A stretch of DNA of 64,000 nt from Mycolicibacterium neoaurum (lineage in GTDB: Bacteria > Actinomycetota > Actinomycetes > Mycobacteriales > Mycobacteriaceae). This document shows, piece by piece, positions 25,435 to 34,840 of this stretch (position 1 is the stretch's first letter; every line of letters begins with the position of its first letter). The position numbers and the translations under genes were made by a program. The stretch covers positions 2,914,001-2,978,000 of the forward strand of contig NZ_JAQIIX010000002.1 of assembly GCF_036946495.1 (NCBI RefSeq), read 5' to 3'. The notes under the pieces were generated by a model, which was given only the letters and a program-made list of their open reading frames with translations, searched no databases and was not told where the DNA came from.

Positions 25435-27213
25435 ATGTTCGGACTGCTGACCAATCTGCCCGGCCTCCTGCCTGACGCGGAGGATGTCCGCGACCTGATC
25501 CGCAAGGTCGACACGGCCCGCCACAACGGCGTCCCGCGCGGCTGCGTGCTGGAACTCGATCTCCAGCTCGCCCCGCCGGAGACCGTCGGATTCGACCCGC
25601 TGATGCTGATCAACCTGGGTGGCAAGCCGCTGACCCTGCGCCAGACCGTGGCAGCCATCCATCGTGCCGCCGAGGACGACAGGGTCGCCGGGCTGATCGG
25701 CCGGATCCAGCTGTCCGCCGCCCCGCCCGGACCGATCCAGGAGCTGCGTGATGCGGTCCTGGCCTTCGATGCGGCCAAGCCCACCCTGGCTTGGGCCGAG
25801 ACCTATCCCGGCACCCTGTCGTACTACCTGGCCTCGGCGTTCGGCGAAGTGTGGATGCAGCCCTCGGGCACCGTCGGGCTGATCGGGTTCGCCACCAACG
25901 CGCTGTTCCTGCGCGACGCACTCGGCAAGGCCGGCGTCGAGGTCCAGTTCGTGGCGCGTGGTGAATACAAGTCGGCGGCAAATCTTTTCACTCAGGACAG
26001 CTACACCGACGCGCACCGGGAGGCCGATGCGGCATTGATCGGTAGCCTGCACAATCAGGTCACCGCGGCGGTCGCCGACGCCCGTGGCCTGGAGGTCTCG
26101 GCGGTCGACGCACTCGCCGACAGGGCGCCGTTGCTGCGCACCGACGCCGTGACTGGCGGTCTGATCGACCGGATCGGCTTCCGTGACGAAGCCTATGCGC
26201 GGATCAGCGAGCTCGCCGGGGCGGCCGCCACCGCCGACGGTCCGGATACCGCGCCGCGGCTCTACCTGTCCCGCTATGCGCGTGCCACCGCCGACAAACC
26301 GGGTCCGTCGCTACCCGGGCGCACGAAGCCCACCATCGCGGTGGTCACCCTGCACGGCCCGATCGTCAGTGGCCGCGGCGGGCCGCAGGTGCTGCCGTTC
26401 GGCAACTCCAGCGCCGGCGGGGACACCATCGCCGCGGCGATCCGGGAAGCGGCCGCCGATGACGACGTTGCCGCGATCGTGCTGCGCGTCGACAGCCCCG
26501 GCGGCTCGGTCACGGGCTCGGAGACCATCTGGCGCGAGGTCGTGCGGGCTCGCGACGCCGGAAAGCCGGTGGTGGCCTCGATGGGTTCGGTGGCAGCCTC
26601 CGGTGGTTACTACGTCTCGATGGCGGCCGACGAGATCGTCGCCAACGCGGGCACCATCACCGGCTCCATCGGTGTGGTGACCGGCAAACTCATCACGCGG
26701 GGACTCAAGGACAAGCTGGGCGTCGGGTCGGATTCGGTGCGCACCAACGCCAATGCCGATGCCTGGTCTGCCGACGCGGCGTTCACGCCGGAGCAGTACG
26801 CGCAGGTCGAAGCCGAGGCCGACCTGTTCTACACAGACTTCGTCGAGCGGGTTGCCCACGGCCGCAATATGAGTGTCGAAGCGGTCGATGCCGTGGCCCG
26901 CGGCCGTGTGTGGACCGGTGCGGACGCCAAGGAGCGAGGCCTGGTGGACACCCTCGGCGGGCTGCAGACCGCGATCGACCGGGCTAAGGTGCGGGCCGGG
27001 CACGACGCCGACACGCAGGTGCGGGTGCTCAGCTATCCGGGCTCCTCGGTGCTGGACATGTTGCGGCCCAAGCCTTCTTCCCAACCCGCCGCCGCGACAT
27101 TGCCGGAGGCTGTCGGGTCGGTGCTCGGCCGGTCGGTGGTGGGGGCCGTCGACCAGGCTGAACGGAGCCTGACCGGAGCGCACGCCCTGTGGCTGGGGGC
27201 CTACCGGTTCTGA
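25435..27213 (+). CDS. sppA: Signal peptide peptidase SppA, 67-kDa type
   Basis: This 592-residue serine peptidase degrades leftover signal peptides and membrane fragments. It has two tandem S49 domains. The N-terminal half supplies the general base Lys179 (VARGEYKSAANLF), and the C-terminal half the nucleophile Ser389 (SMGSVAASGGYYV), as in the E. coli 67K form. VDSPGGSVTGSE is the oxyanion region. No clear N-terminal transmembrane helix is visible. Position after rplO matches Rv0724 in M. tuberculosis. Confidence 0.93.
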   Translation: MFGLLTNLPGLLPDAEDVRDLIRKVDTARHNGVPRGCVLELDLQLAPPETVGFDPLMLINLGGKPLTLRQTVAAIHRAAEDDRVAGLIGRIQLSAAPPGPIQELRDAVLAFDAAKPTLAWAETYPGTLSYYLASAFGEVWMQPSGTVGLIGFATNALFLRDALGKAGVEVQFVARGEYKSAANLFTQDSYTDAHREADAALIGSLHNQVTAAVADARGLEVSAVDALADRAPLLRTDAVTGGLIDRIGFRDEAYARISELAGAAATADGPDTAPRLYLSRYARATADKPGPSLPGRTKPTIAVVTLHGPIVSGRGGPQVLPFGNSSAGGDTIAAAIREAAADDDVAAIVLRVDSPGGSVTGSETIWREVVRARDAGKPVVASMGSVAASGGYYVSMAADEIVANAGTITGSIGVVTGKLITRGLKDKLGVGSDSVRTNANADAWSADAAFTPEQYAQVEAEADLFYTDFVERVAHGRNMSVEAVDAVARGRVWTGADAKERGLVDTLGGLQTAIDRAKVRAGHDADTQVRVLSYPGSSVLDMLRPKPSSQPAAATLPEAVGSVLGRSVVGAVDQAERSLTGAHALWLGAYRF

Positions 27214-27295
27214 CCCGGGGCGTACCGGGTGAAGACCCGCCGGGATTGGGTCTATCGTTATCCCGGCGGAATCGGTCGGGCGAAAGGCGGGCTCC

Positions 27296-27934
27296 ATGAG
27301 TAGTTCGCCGGTGACGTTGGCGATCGTCAACGACTATGAGTTGATCGTCGCGGGTCTGGCCGCCTTGTTGCGCCCCTATTCCGACCGGGTGCGCATCGTC
27401 GAACTCGACTCGCGCACCGAGGTACAGATCCCCGTCGATGTCATCATTTGGGACACCTTCGCCGCAGCGCAGGGGGACCGCACCGATGTCACCGATCTGG
27501 TGGGCAACAATCACATCGGCCGGGTCGCGGTCTATTCGTGGAACATCGACCAGTTGTTGATCGACCGCTCGCTGGCCGGCGGTGTGCATGGGTACCTTGC
27601 CAAATCGCTGCCTGTCGACCGGCTCGTCAGCTGCCTGGAACGCATCCACGCCGGGGAGACCGTCGTGGAACGCGGTGACGGCAGCATGTCCATGCCGATG
27701 GCGTGGCCGGGCCGGGACGCGGGTCTGTCCGCCCGCGAAGCCGAGGTGCTGGCGCTGATCACACAAGGTCGCACCAATCACGAGATCGCCGAGCGGTGTT
27801 ATCTGTCGATCAACACCGTGAAGTCCATCGTCAGGTCCACCTACCGCAAACTGGGAGTGACCCGGCGGTCGCAGGCCGTCGCGTGGGGGATGACACACGA
27901 TTTCCAGCCCGATGTGGTCCGGATCCACCCCTAG
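27296..27934 (+). CDS. LuxR-family response regulator
   Basis: This 212-residue regulator has a receiver-like domain (residues 1-115) with Asp13 near the acidic pocket, Asp53 in VIIWDTF at the phosphoacceptor position and Lys in GYLAKSL. The C-terminal LuxR/NarL helix-turn-helix reads LSAREAEVLALITQGRTNHE followed by NTVKSIVRSTYRKLGV. The usual paired DD is reduced to ND, so phosphorylation may differ from the norm. No kinase gene is adjacent. It precedes the ACAD/PIG-L/glycosyltransferase cluster by 42 bp and may regulate it. Confidence 0.85.
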   Translation: MSSSPVTLAIVNDYELIVAGLAALLRPYSDRVRIVELDSRTEVQIPVDVIIWDTFAAAQGDRTDVTDLVGNNHIGRVAVYSWNIDQLLIDRSLAGGVHGYLAKSLPVDRLVSCLERIHAGETVVERGDGSMSMPMAWPGRDAGLSAREAEVLALITQGRTNHEIAERCYLSINTVKSIVRSTYRKLGVTRRSQAVAWGMTHDFQPDVVRIHP

Positions 27935-27976
27935 GGGTGTAGTCCGCGGGGTTGTCCGCCCCGTTCAATCGACTCA

Positions 27977-28972
27977 GTGCATCACCTCGTCGACGAACAA
28001 CTGAGAATGCGCCTGTCGGTCCCCACCGACGGGCCGGTCGACGTGTCTGCGGCACTGGGCATCGCCGCCGAACTGGCCGGGCACCGCCCCGGTGAGGGCC
28101 GGACGCTGGACTATCTGCGGGTGCTGGCGACCCTCGGCGCCGTCGATGCCTCGCTGGCTCGCATCGTGGAACCACATCTGGACGCACTGGCCATCCTGCA
28201 CCAGGCGGATGTGCCGGTCGCGGAGGGTTCAACCTGGGGCGTATATGCCGCCGCCGCAACGGGTTTCGGGCTCACCGCGCACCAAGGTGCCCAGGGGTGG
28301 GTGCTGAACGGAACGAAAGCCTGGTGTTCGTTGGCCGGTCGGCTCTCGCACGCCGTGGTCACCGCGGAGGTCCCAGGCGCCGGTCAGCAGGCATTCGCGG
28401 TGCGCTTGGATCCGCGGCACGTCGAAGTGCAGCCGACGCAATGGGTTTCCCGCGGGCTGGTGGCCATCCCGAGTGGGCCGATCACCGTCGACGATCTCCC
28501 TGGAATACCGCTGGGTGGTCCGGGGTGGTACCTCGACCGGCCGGGATTCGCTTGGGGTGGAATCGGTGTCGCGGCAGTCTGGTTCGGCATCGCACTCGGC
28601 GTGGGGGAGCGGGTGCAACGGCATGTCGACGCGCACCGTGCATCGCCCATCGGGCTGTCCCAACTGGGCAGCATCGACGAAGAGATGTTCGCCGCCCAGA
28701 CCTGCCTGCTGCACGCCGCGGCAGTCATCGATGACGGGATCGCGTCGGCGGCGCTGCTGGCCCAGCGGGTCCGGGCGGTTGTGGCACGGACATGTGAGAA
28801 CACCGTGCGCACTGCCGGATACGTGCTCGGACCCGGCCCCTTGGTCGGTGAGGAGCCGTACGCCAGGCGGATCGCCGACCTGACCGTCTACCTGCGTCAG
28901 CATCACGGACCGCGCGATCTGGCCCATCTCGGCGAACTCGTGGTGGCCGCGAGGCAGGTAAGCCATGGTTGA
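27977..28972 (+). CDS. Acyl-CoA-dehydrogenase-like flavoprotein
   Basis: This 331-residue protein resembles acyl-CoA dehydrogenases in the middle: a GFGLTAHQGAQGWVLNGTKAW-like beta-domain block and a helical C-terminal domain. It is about 50 residues shorter than typical members and lacks the C-terminal EGTxEI segment holding the catalytic Glu. It may therefore be a non-dehydrogenase relative, such as a flavin-dependent oxygenase or a degenerate form. GTG 27977 has no good Shine-Dalgarno, and ATG 28007 is an alternative start. It overlaps the PIG-L/methyltransferase gene by 8 bp, first gene of a five-gene cluster. Confidence 0.7.
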   Translation: MHHLVDEQLRMRLSVPTDGPVDVSAALGIAAELAGHRPGEGRTLDYLRVLATLGAVDASLARIVEPHLDALAILHQADVPVAEGSTWGVYAAAATGFGLTAHQGAQGWVLNGTKAWCSLAGRLSHAVVTAEVPGAGQQAFAVRLDPRHVEVQPTQWVSRGLVAIPSGPITVDDLPGIPLGGPGWYLDRPGFAWGGIGVAAVWFGIALGVGERVQRHVDAHRASPIGLSQLGSIDEEMFAAQTCLLHAAAVIDDGIASAALLAQRVRAVVARTCENTVRTAGYVLGPGPLVGEEPYARRIADLTVYLRQHHGPRDLAHLGELVVAARQVSHG

Positions 28973-30323
28973 CGCCCGGCCGTTCACCCACCGTGAGGCA
29001 GGCACCGACGAGCCGACCTGGTTGCTGGCCCCCGGCTGGGACGATGTGCCGCGACTGGACCTCGGCTCGCTCACCCGCGGCTGTGCCCGATTCGTCGTGC
29101 TGGCACCGCATCCCGACGATGAGACGCTGGCAATGGGTGCGACCCTTGCCGACCTGGGGACCGCGGAGGTCGAGGTCATCGTGGTCTTCGCAACCCACGG
29201 TGGTGAGGGTCCGGGATCGACCCCGCGACGCATCGAGGCCGAGCGCGCGATGGGCACGCTGGGCGCGCACGTGCGCACCGTGTGGTGGGATCTGCCCGAC
29301 GGCGGTCTGCCCGCTGCCGAGCAGGAGCTGGCCCGCCGGTTGACGGAACTGGTCGACGCGCGCACCGTGCTGCTCGCCCCTGCCGAATGCGACGGGCACT
29401 CCGATCACGATGCCGCCGGCCGCGCGGCCGAGGCGGTCGCCAGGAATTCGTCGGCCACACTGCTGAACTATCCGGTCTGGATGTGGCACTGGGCCACTCC
29501 GGCAGATATCGACTGGAAAAGGGTGCGCACGCTGTCGCCCAGCCTCGCCGCCCTGCGGATCAAGGAATCTGCCATCAACTGTTACACCAGTCAATTGGAT
29601 GCATCCGGAGACGCCCCGATCGTCGGAGCCTCGGTGCTACGCCGCGCCCACCGGGCCTTCGAGACGGTGCTGCTGCCGGCCGACCCGGATCTCGCGCGTC
29701 GGGCGGCCGGTCACGTGCTCGGCCCCCGCGCCCGCAATGATGTCGCCCAGCCGTTCGATGCCATGCTTGCCGGTGGTGAAGACCCCTGGCATCTCGATGA
29801 TTTCGTCTATGAGCGGCGTCGACTGGGCCTGGTTCTCGCCTGTCTCGGCCGGGAGCGATATCAGCGCGTGCTGGAGATCGGATGCGCGACCGGGCAGTTG
29901 TCGGAGGAGCTGGTCGGCCGTGCCGACATCGTTGTGGCCCTCGATGCCAGCGCGCGTGCCCTCCAGGTTGCACGTCAAAAAACCGATGCTGTGCAATGGA
30001 TCTGGGGTGCAGTACCGGCGGACCTTCCGAACGAGCGTTTCGATGCCATCATCCTTTCCGAGGTCGGGTACTTCCTGGACGGTCCGGCACTGGTCGCCAC
30101 CCTGCGGGCCGCCCGGCGGCGGCTGACCGCCCGCGGCGAGATCGTGCTGGCGCACTGGCGTGGACCGACGCGGGACATCCCGCTCGACGGTCCGGCGGTG
30201 CATCGGCAGGCGGCCGCACTGATGGATCTGCCGCTGCGCGCACGCTACGAGGACGTCGACCTGATCGTGGAAGTCTGGGGTGAACCCGTGTCGGTGTACC
30301 GAGAGTACCGAGGCGCATCATGA
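28965..30323 (+). CDS. PIG-L deacetylase / SAM methyltransferase fusion
   Basis: This 452-residue two-domain protein has a PIG-L/LmbE zinc deacetylase domain (residues ~40-235). His49, Asp51, Asp52 and Glu53 lie in APHPDDE, with His145 and His148 in DGHSDHDA. It is followed by a class I methyltransferase (residues ~280-452) with motif I VLEIGCATGQ. PIG-L enzymes deacetylate N-acetylglucosaminyl lipids or conjugates, e.g. MshB. The fused methyltransferase suggests deacetylation and methylation of the same glycoconjugate. It overlaps the following GT2 gene by ATGA and is in one operon with two glycosyltransferases. Confidence 0.85.
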   Translation: MVDARPFTHREAGTDEPTWLLAPGWDDVPRLDLGSLTRGCARFVVLAPHPDDETLAMGATLADLGTAEVEVIVVFATHGGEGPGSTPRRIEAERAMGTLGAHVRTVWWDLPDGGLPAAEQELARRLTELVDARTVLLAPAECDGHSDHDAAGRAAEAVARNSSATLLNYPVWMWHWATPADIDWKRVRTLSPSLAALRIKESAINCYTSQLDASGDAPIVGASVLRRAHRAFETVLLPADPDLARRAAGHVLGPRARNDVAQPFDAMLAGGEDPWHLDDFVYERRRLGLVLACLGRERYQRVLEIGCATGQLSEELVGRADIVVALDASARALQVARQKTDAVQWIWGAVPADLPNERFDAIILSEVGYFLDGPALVATLRAARRRLTARGEIVLAHWRGPTRDIPLDGPAVHRQAAALMDLPLRARYEDVDLIVEVWGEPVSVYREYRGAS

Positions 30324-31024
30324 CCGCCATCCATCATGTCGAGGTGGTGGTGCCCGCCCGGAACGAGCAGGATCACATCATCGATTGCTTGGACAGCATC
30401 GTCCGCGCCGGTGCGGCCCTCGGCGCCGAGGAACCGGGTACGTCGTGGGCGATCACCGTCGTTCTCGACTGCTGTACCGATGACACCGGACCGCTGGCAG
30501 CCCGATTCGGTGTTCACCTGCTGACCACCGACACCTGCGTGGTCGGTACCGCGCGGAAGGTGGGTACCGCGGCGGCGATCAACCGCGCCGTCGGTTGCGG
30601 GCACACACTCGACAGGATCTGGTTGGCCTGTACCGATGCCGACACCATCGTGCCAGACCACTGGCTGACCCGGCAGCTCGCGATGGCGGCCGAGGGCGCG
30701 GACGCGGTCATCGGGACGGTCGTTCCCGCTGGGCTGGGACCGGAAACGTACAGCCGGTGGTTGCGTCGCCACGACCTGACCGAAGGTCACCCCCATGTGC
30801 ACGGAGCCAATCTCGGATTCCGGGCCGATGTCTACCTGCGCGCAGGCGGATTCCCCGAGTGGGCCTCCGGGGAGGATGTGAAGCTGGTGCAGCAGATTCG
30901 GGCGATCACCCCGCGCTGGGTCGCCACCCATCACACCAGCGTGCACACATCCGGTCGGACCGACTCGCGCGTCGAGGGTGGATTCGCCTCGTTCCTGGAC
31001 GAACTAGGGAAGGAGGCGATCTGA
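30320..31024 (+). CDS. Glycosyltransferase family 2
   Basis: This 234-residue soluble GT-A enzyme begins VEVVVPARNEQDHIIDCLDS, with the acidic metal motif TDADT at residues ~107-111. The C-terminal part has a GEDVKLVQQ acidic motif. It transfers a sugar from a nucleotide donor. There are no membrane segments. It overlaps the upstream fusion gene by ATGA and the next gene by TGATG. Confidence 0.87.
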   Translation: MTAIHHVEVVVPARNEQDHIIDCLDSIVRAGAALGAEEPGTSWAITVVLDCCTDDTGPLAARFGVHLLTTDTCVVGTARKVGTAAAINRAVGCGHTLDRIWLACTDADTIVPDHWLTRQLAMAAEGADAVIGTVVPAGLGPETYSRWLRRHDLTEGHPHVHGANLGFRADVYLRAGGFPEWASGEDVKLVQQIRAITPRWVATHHTSVHTSGRTDSRVEGGFASFLDELGKEAI

Positions 31025-32142
31025 TGCGCATCGCCGTCATCGGCCCGTCCCGCAATCCCGTCGCCGCGCCCTACGCCGGCGGCCAAGAACGTTTCACCGC
31101 GATCCTTGCCGACGGACTTCGGGCTCGTGGTCACCGGATCGAGCTGTGGGCGCGCGCGGGCACAGACCGCAAGCTGGCCGACCGGCTTCATGTCATGCCA
31201 GGCACGCCGGATTTGTCGGCCGTGGCGTCGCAGGACCCCAATATGCCAGAGCCGAGCTTTCTCGACGACCAGGTCGCTTATCTGGCAGTGATGCGAGATC
31301 TGTTGTGTCGAAACGATATCGATATCGTGATCAATCAGAGTCTGCATCAGTTGCCGTTGGCTCTGGCTCCCGCGCTGGGGATACCGGTGGTGACCACATT
31401 GCACACCCCGCCGTTCCCGTGGATGGAGGTCGGCGCGTGGTTGGCGGGCCCGGACGCGCACATGGTGGCCGTCAGCAAGGCATTGCGGACGCAGTGGGAG
31501 ACCCTCAGTAGGGTATCGGTGATATCCAATGGGGTTGACCCACAGCTGTTTCCACCTGGGCCGGGTGGTGATCACCTTGCCTGGGCCGGGCGGCTCACCC
31601 CGGAGAAGGGTGCCGACATCGCCATCTCCGTGGCGCGGGCCGCGGGCCTACCGTTGCGACTGGCCGGACCCATCGCCGACCCGCAGTGGTTTGCCGAGGT
31701 GATCCGTCCGATGCTCGGGGGCAAGGTCGAATACCTCGGGCAATTGGCTGACGCGGAGCTGGCGCAGATGTACGGCGCCAGCCTGGCGACGCTGGTGACA
31801 CCATGCTGGGAAGAACCGTTCTGTCTGGTGGCGGCCGAATCCCAGATGTGTGGGACGCCGGTGGTCGGCGTGCGCCGCGGTGGGCTCGCCGAAGTGGTCA
31901 GTGGTCCCGGCGGGGTCCTGGTGGACCCCGGCGTCGGGGTGGCCGACCGGCTGGCCGCTGCCATCGCCTCGGCGGGCGCAGCCGACCGGCATGCGGTCGC
32001 GGAGTCGGCGCGCGAACGTCTCGACTGTGCGCGCACCGTCGACAGTTACGAGCAGCTGCTCTGCGCTGCAATCGAATTCAACACAGTGGAGGTGCCGGCA
32101 ATGTGCTGCACACAGGTATCGGTCGGAGGGCCCGATGGTTAG
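31024..32142 (+). CDS. Glycosyltransferase family 4 (GT-B)
   Basis: This 372-residue GT-B enzyme has N-terminal PYAGGQERFTAILADGLRARG. Its C-terminal EEPFCLVAAESQMCGTPVVG carries the E-x7-E donor-binding motif, followed by RRGGLAEVVSGPGGVLVDPG. ATG 31024 overlaps the GT2 stop by one base; the longer frame is an extension without support. The family includes MshA and mannosyltransferases. With the GT2 and PIG-L proteins it likely assembles or modifies a small glycoconjugate. Confidence 0.88.
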   Translation: MRIAVIGPSRNPVAAPYAGGQERFTAILADGLRARGHRIELWARAGTDRKLADRLHVMPGTPDLSAVASQDPNMPEPSFLDDQVAYLAVMRDLLCRNDIDIVINQSLHQLPLALAPALGIPVVTTLHTPPFPWMEVGAWLAGPDAHMVAVSKALRTQWETLSRVSVISNGVDPQLFPPGPGGDHLAWAGRLTPEKGADIAISVARAAGLPLRLAGPIADPQWFAEVIRPMLGGKVEYLGQLADAELAQMYGASLATLVTPCWEEPFCLVAAESQMCGTPVVGVRRGGLAEVVSGPGGVLVDPGVGVADRLAAAIASAGAADRHAVAESARERLDCARTVDSYEQLLCAAIEFNTVEVPAMCCTQVSVGGPDG

Positions 32143-32497
32143 CGGATCGCACTGCGATATCGGGGCGCGTCAGATCGACGCGGTCACGGTGGTGGCGGTC
32201 GTCGGCACCCTGGATTCGGTGACCGCTCCGCAGCTGGAGTCGGCCATCGCCGATGCCGTGACCGCGGCAGCGGGTGCCATCGTCGTCGACCTGGGCGGCG
32301 TGGACTTCCTTTCCTCCGCGGGGATGGGCGTGCTGATGGGCGCACACGCGGATCTCACCCCGGCGCGCCGCTTCGCCGTGGTCGCCGATGGTCCGGCCAC
32401 CAGTCGGCCGCTCAGGCTAGTCGGAATCGCCGACGTCGTCGGGCTGTTCGCCACCCTGGACGAGGCGCTCGATGCGGTGACCGGAGGTGATGTTTAG
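32135..32497 (+). CDS. STAS-domain anti-sigma-factor antagonist-like protein
   Basis: This 120-residue STAS protein has a conserved phospho-Ser site in VDFLSSAGMGVLM. ATG 32135 has CGGAGGG upstream and overlaps the GT4 gene by 8 bp. STAS antagonists bind anti-sigma factors when dephosphorylated, but stand-alone STAS proteins also act with other partners. Its place at the end of a glycosyltransferase operon is unusual; there is no anti-sigma kinase nearby. Confidence 0.82.
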   Translation: MVSGSHCDIGARQIDAVTVVAVVGTLDSVTAPQLESAIADAVTAAAGAIVVDLGGVDFLSSAGMGVLMGAHADLTPARRFAVVADGPATSRPLRLVGIADVVGLFATLDEALDAVTGGDV

Positions 32498-32573
32498 CGC
32501 CTCGACGTGACGGGCACAGCCTCAAGGACGCGGTGTGTAGGCCCGTGCTCGGGACGAAGGAGTGAGTTCAACA

Positions 32574-33941
32574 GTGGATACGTCCACCGAGGCCACCGAG
32601 CCGCCGCCCGCGGAGGTCAGGCGGGCGGTGGCCGCCTCGGCCACCGGTAACGCCACCGAATGGTTCGATTACGGAATCTATGCCTTTGGTGTCACCTATA
32701 TTTCGGCGGCGATCTTTCCCGGTGACACACAGCGGGCCACCCTCTTGGCACTGATGACCTTCGCGGTGTCCTTCCTGGTGCGTCCGCTCGGCGGCTTCGT
32801 GTGGGGACCGCTGGGTGACCGGATCGGACGCAAACATGTTCTGGCGCTGACCATCCTGCTGATGGCGGGTGCCACGCTGGGCGTCGGCCTGGTTCCGTCC
32901 TACGCCACGATCGGGATGTGGGCCCCGGTGCTGCTGGTGTTCCTGCGGATGGTCCAGGGCTTCTCGACAGGTGGCGAGTACGGCGGTGCGGCGACCTTCA
33001 TGGCCGAGTACGCGCCGTCCCGGCGACGTGGGTACTTGGGCAGTTATCTCGAATTCGGGACCCTGGCTGGTTTCTCGCTGGGGGCATCGCTGATGCTCGG
33101 CTGCTCGCTGCTGCTCAATGAGGATCAGATGAGCTCATGGGGGTGGCGGCTGCCGTTCCTGGTCGCGGCGCCGCTCGGGTTGATCGGGGTCTATCTGCGT
33201 TCGCGCCTCGATGAGACACCGGTGTTCAAGGAGGTTGCCGAGTCCGCCGATACTGCCGCGGACACCACAACTCAGTTCAGAGAGTTGATCGCCGACTATT
33301 GGCGACCCATTCTGCGCCTCGGCGGGCTCGTCGTCGCGCTCAACGTCGTCAACTACACCCTGCTGACGTATATGCCGACGTATCTGGAAGGCACGATCGG
33401 CCTCTCGAAGGATGTATCGCTGGTGGTTCCCATCATCGGCATGGTGTCGATGATGGTCTTCCTGCCGCTAGCCGGCATGCTGTCAGACAGGCTGGGTCGA
33501 AAGCCACTGTGGTGGTTCTCCCTTGCCGGATTGTTCGTGGCCGGGGTGCCGATGTTCATGTTGATGGGCACTGGTCCGGCGGGCGCGATCATCGGCTTCG
33601 CGGTGCTCGGTCTGCTGTATGTGCCGCAGCTGGCCACGATCTCGGCCACCTTCCCGGCGATGTTCCCGACCCAGGTGCGCTTCGCCGGTTTCGCGATCGC
33701 CTATAACGTGTCGACGTCGATCTTCGGCGGAACCGCGCCTGCCGTCAACGAGTGGCTCATCGGTGCGACTGGCACCAACCTCGTCCCGGCGTTCTACATG
33801 ATGGCGGCGTGTGCGATCGGTGCGATCGCCCTGGCCGGGATGCCCGAAACCGCGCGGTGCCCCATCGACGGCACGCAGACCCCCGGAACCGCTTCCGCGC
33901 CACCGCCGCTGGACTACGAGGTCAGCTCAAGCGGCCGCTGA
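32574..33941 (+). CDS. MFS metabolite:H+ symporter (ProP/ShiA type)
   Basis: This ~455-residue transporter has 12 hydrophobic segments. NATEWFDYGIYAF near the N-terminus and GDRIGRKHVLALTI plus MVQGFSTGGEYGGAATFMAE are signatures of the metabolite:H+ symporter branch (proline/betaine, shikimate, alpha-ketoglutarate carriers). GTG 32574 is preferred because AAGGA lies 12 nt upstream; GTG 32562 is an alternative. The 3' end overlaps the convergent methyltransferase by 20 bp. Confidence 0.88.
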   Translation: MDTSTEATEPPPAEVRRAVAASATGNATEWFDYGIYAFGVTYISAAIFPGDTQRATLLALMTFAVSFLVRPLGGFVWGPLGDRIGRKHVLALTILLMAGATLGVGLVPSYATIGMWAPVLLVFLRMVQGFSTGGEYGGAATFMAEYAPSRRRGYLGSYLEFGTLAGFSLGASLMLGCSLLLNEDQMSSWGWRLPFLVAAPLGLIGVYLRSRLDETPVFKEVAESADTAADTTTQFRELIADYWRPILRLGGLVVALNVVNYTLLTYMPTYLEGTIGLSKDVSLVVPIIGMVSMMVFLPLAGMLSDRLGRKPLWWFSLAGLFVAGVPMFMLMGTGPAGAIIGFAVLGLLYVPQLATISATFPAMFPTQVRFAGFAIAYNVSTSIFGGTAPAVNEWLIGATGTNLVPAFYMMAACAIGAIALAGMPETARCPIDGTQTPGTASAPPPLDYEVSSSGR

Positions 33942-34833
33942 TGTAGATGATCTCGCCGAGCACGTCGCCGGCGCCGAGGTCGGGCTTGTCGAGGCCGTAC
34001 CTGGCGAACAGATCGGCCCGGGCCGTTTGCGTCATCTGCCAGCCGCGAGGGCTGAGATAGTCTGCGGCCGAGGTGCGTTCACCCCGGTAGACAAGGGAAG
34101 GCATGTCCATCTCCAGGCCCAGCTTGCTGAACGTCGCGGCGGCCGCGCGCGCCTTCTCCGGGTCGAAATCCTTCATACCCGGCACGAACTCGGTGGCCAC
34201 GGTGCTTCCGGGGGCACTGAGCGCATGAATGTTGTCGAACAGCCGATCCTGCGCCTCCGGCGGTAGATAGATCAGCAACCCCTCGGCGCACCACGCGGTG
34301 GGCTGGTCGGGATCCAGCCCTGCGGCCCGCATCGCGGCGGGCCAGTCGTCGCGCAGATCCACCGGCACCGTGCGCCGCTGGGCGGTCGGTGTGGCACCGA
34401 GGTCGGCCAGAGTGCGGGTCTTGAATTCGATGACTGCGGGCTGATCGACCTCGTAGACGGTGGTGCCGTCGGGCCACGGGAGCCGGTATGCACGTGCATC
34501 CAGCCCCGCGGCCAGGATGACCGCCTGGCGGACCCCGGATTCACCCGCCGCCATGAAGTAGTCGTCGAAAAACTTTGTCCGGACCGCCATCTCGTCGATG
34601 TTCGAGCGAACCTGCGCCGCTGAGTCGGGAGCGATCTCGGCCAGGTCGACGGAACCGTCGACCATCATGGTGAACGCCGGGATGCCGACCGCACGCACCA
34701 GCGGCGCGGCGAACGGATCGTCGATGAGCGGATCTTCTGCCGCGCTGGCGATGGCCCGGCCGGCCGCCACCATGGTCGCCGTGGCACCCACGCTGGATGC
34801 CAGATCCCAGCTGTCGCCCTCGGTGCGCACCAT
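33922..34833 (-). CDS. SAM-dependent methyltransferase, TIGR00027/Rv0726c type
   Basis: This 303-residue methyltransferase is of the mycobacterial leucine-carboxyl-methyltransferase-like family. It starts MVRTEGDSWDLASSVGATAT. Conserved blocks include FDDYFMAA, QAVILAAGLDARAYRLPWP (SAM site) and AEGLLIYLPPEAQDRLF. It follows its paralogue with a 7-bp gap, so the two are probably co-transcribed. Paralogues sit close to sppA and secY in M. tuberculosis (Rv0725c, Rv0726c, Rv0731c). The substrate is not known. Confidence 0.92.
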   Translation of the reverse strand: MVRTEGDSWDLASSVGATATMVAAGRAIASAAEDPLIDDPFAAPLVRAVGIPAFTMMVDGSVDLAEIAPDSAAQVRSNIDEMAVRTKFFDDYFMAAGESGVRQAVILAAGLDARAYRLPWPDGTTVYEVDQPAVIEFKTRTLADLGATPTAQRRTVPVDLRDDWPAAMRAAGLDPDQPTAWCAEGLLIYLPPEAQDRLFDNIHALSAPGSTVATEFVPGMKDFDPEKARAAAATFSKLGLEMDMPSLVYRGERTSAADYLSPRGWQMTQTARADLFARYGLDKPDLGAGDVLGEIIYISGRLS

Positions 34834-34840
34834 CGCCGCC

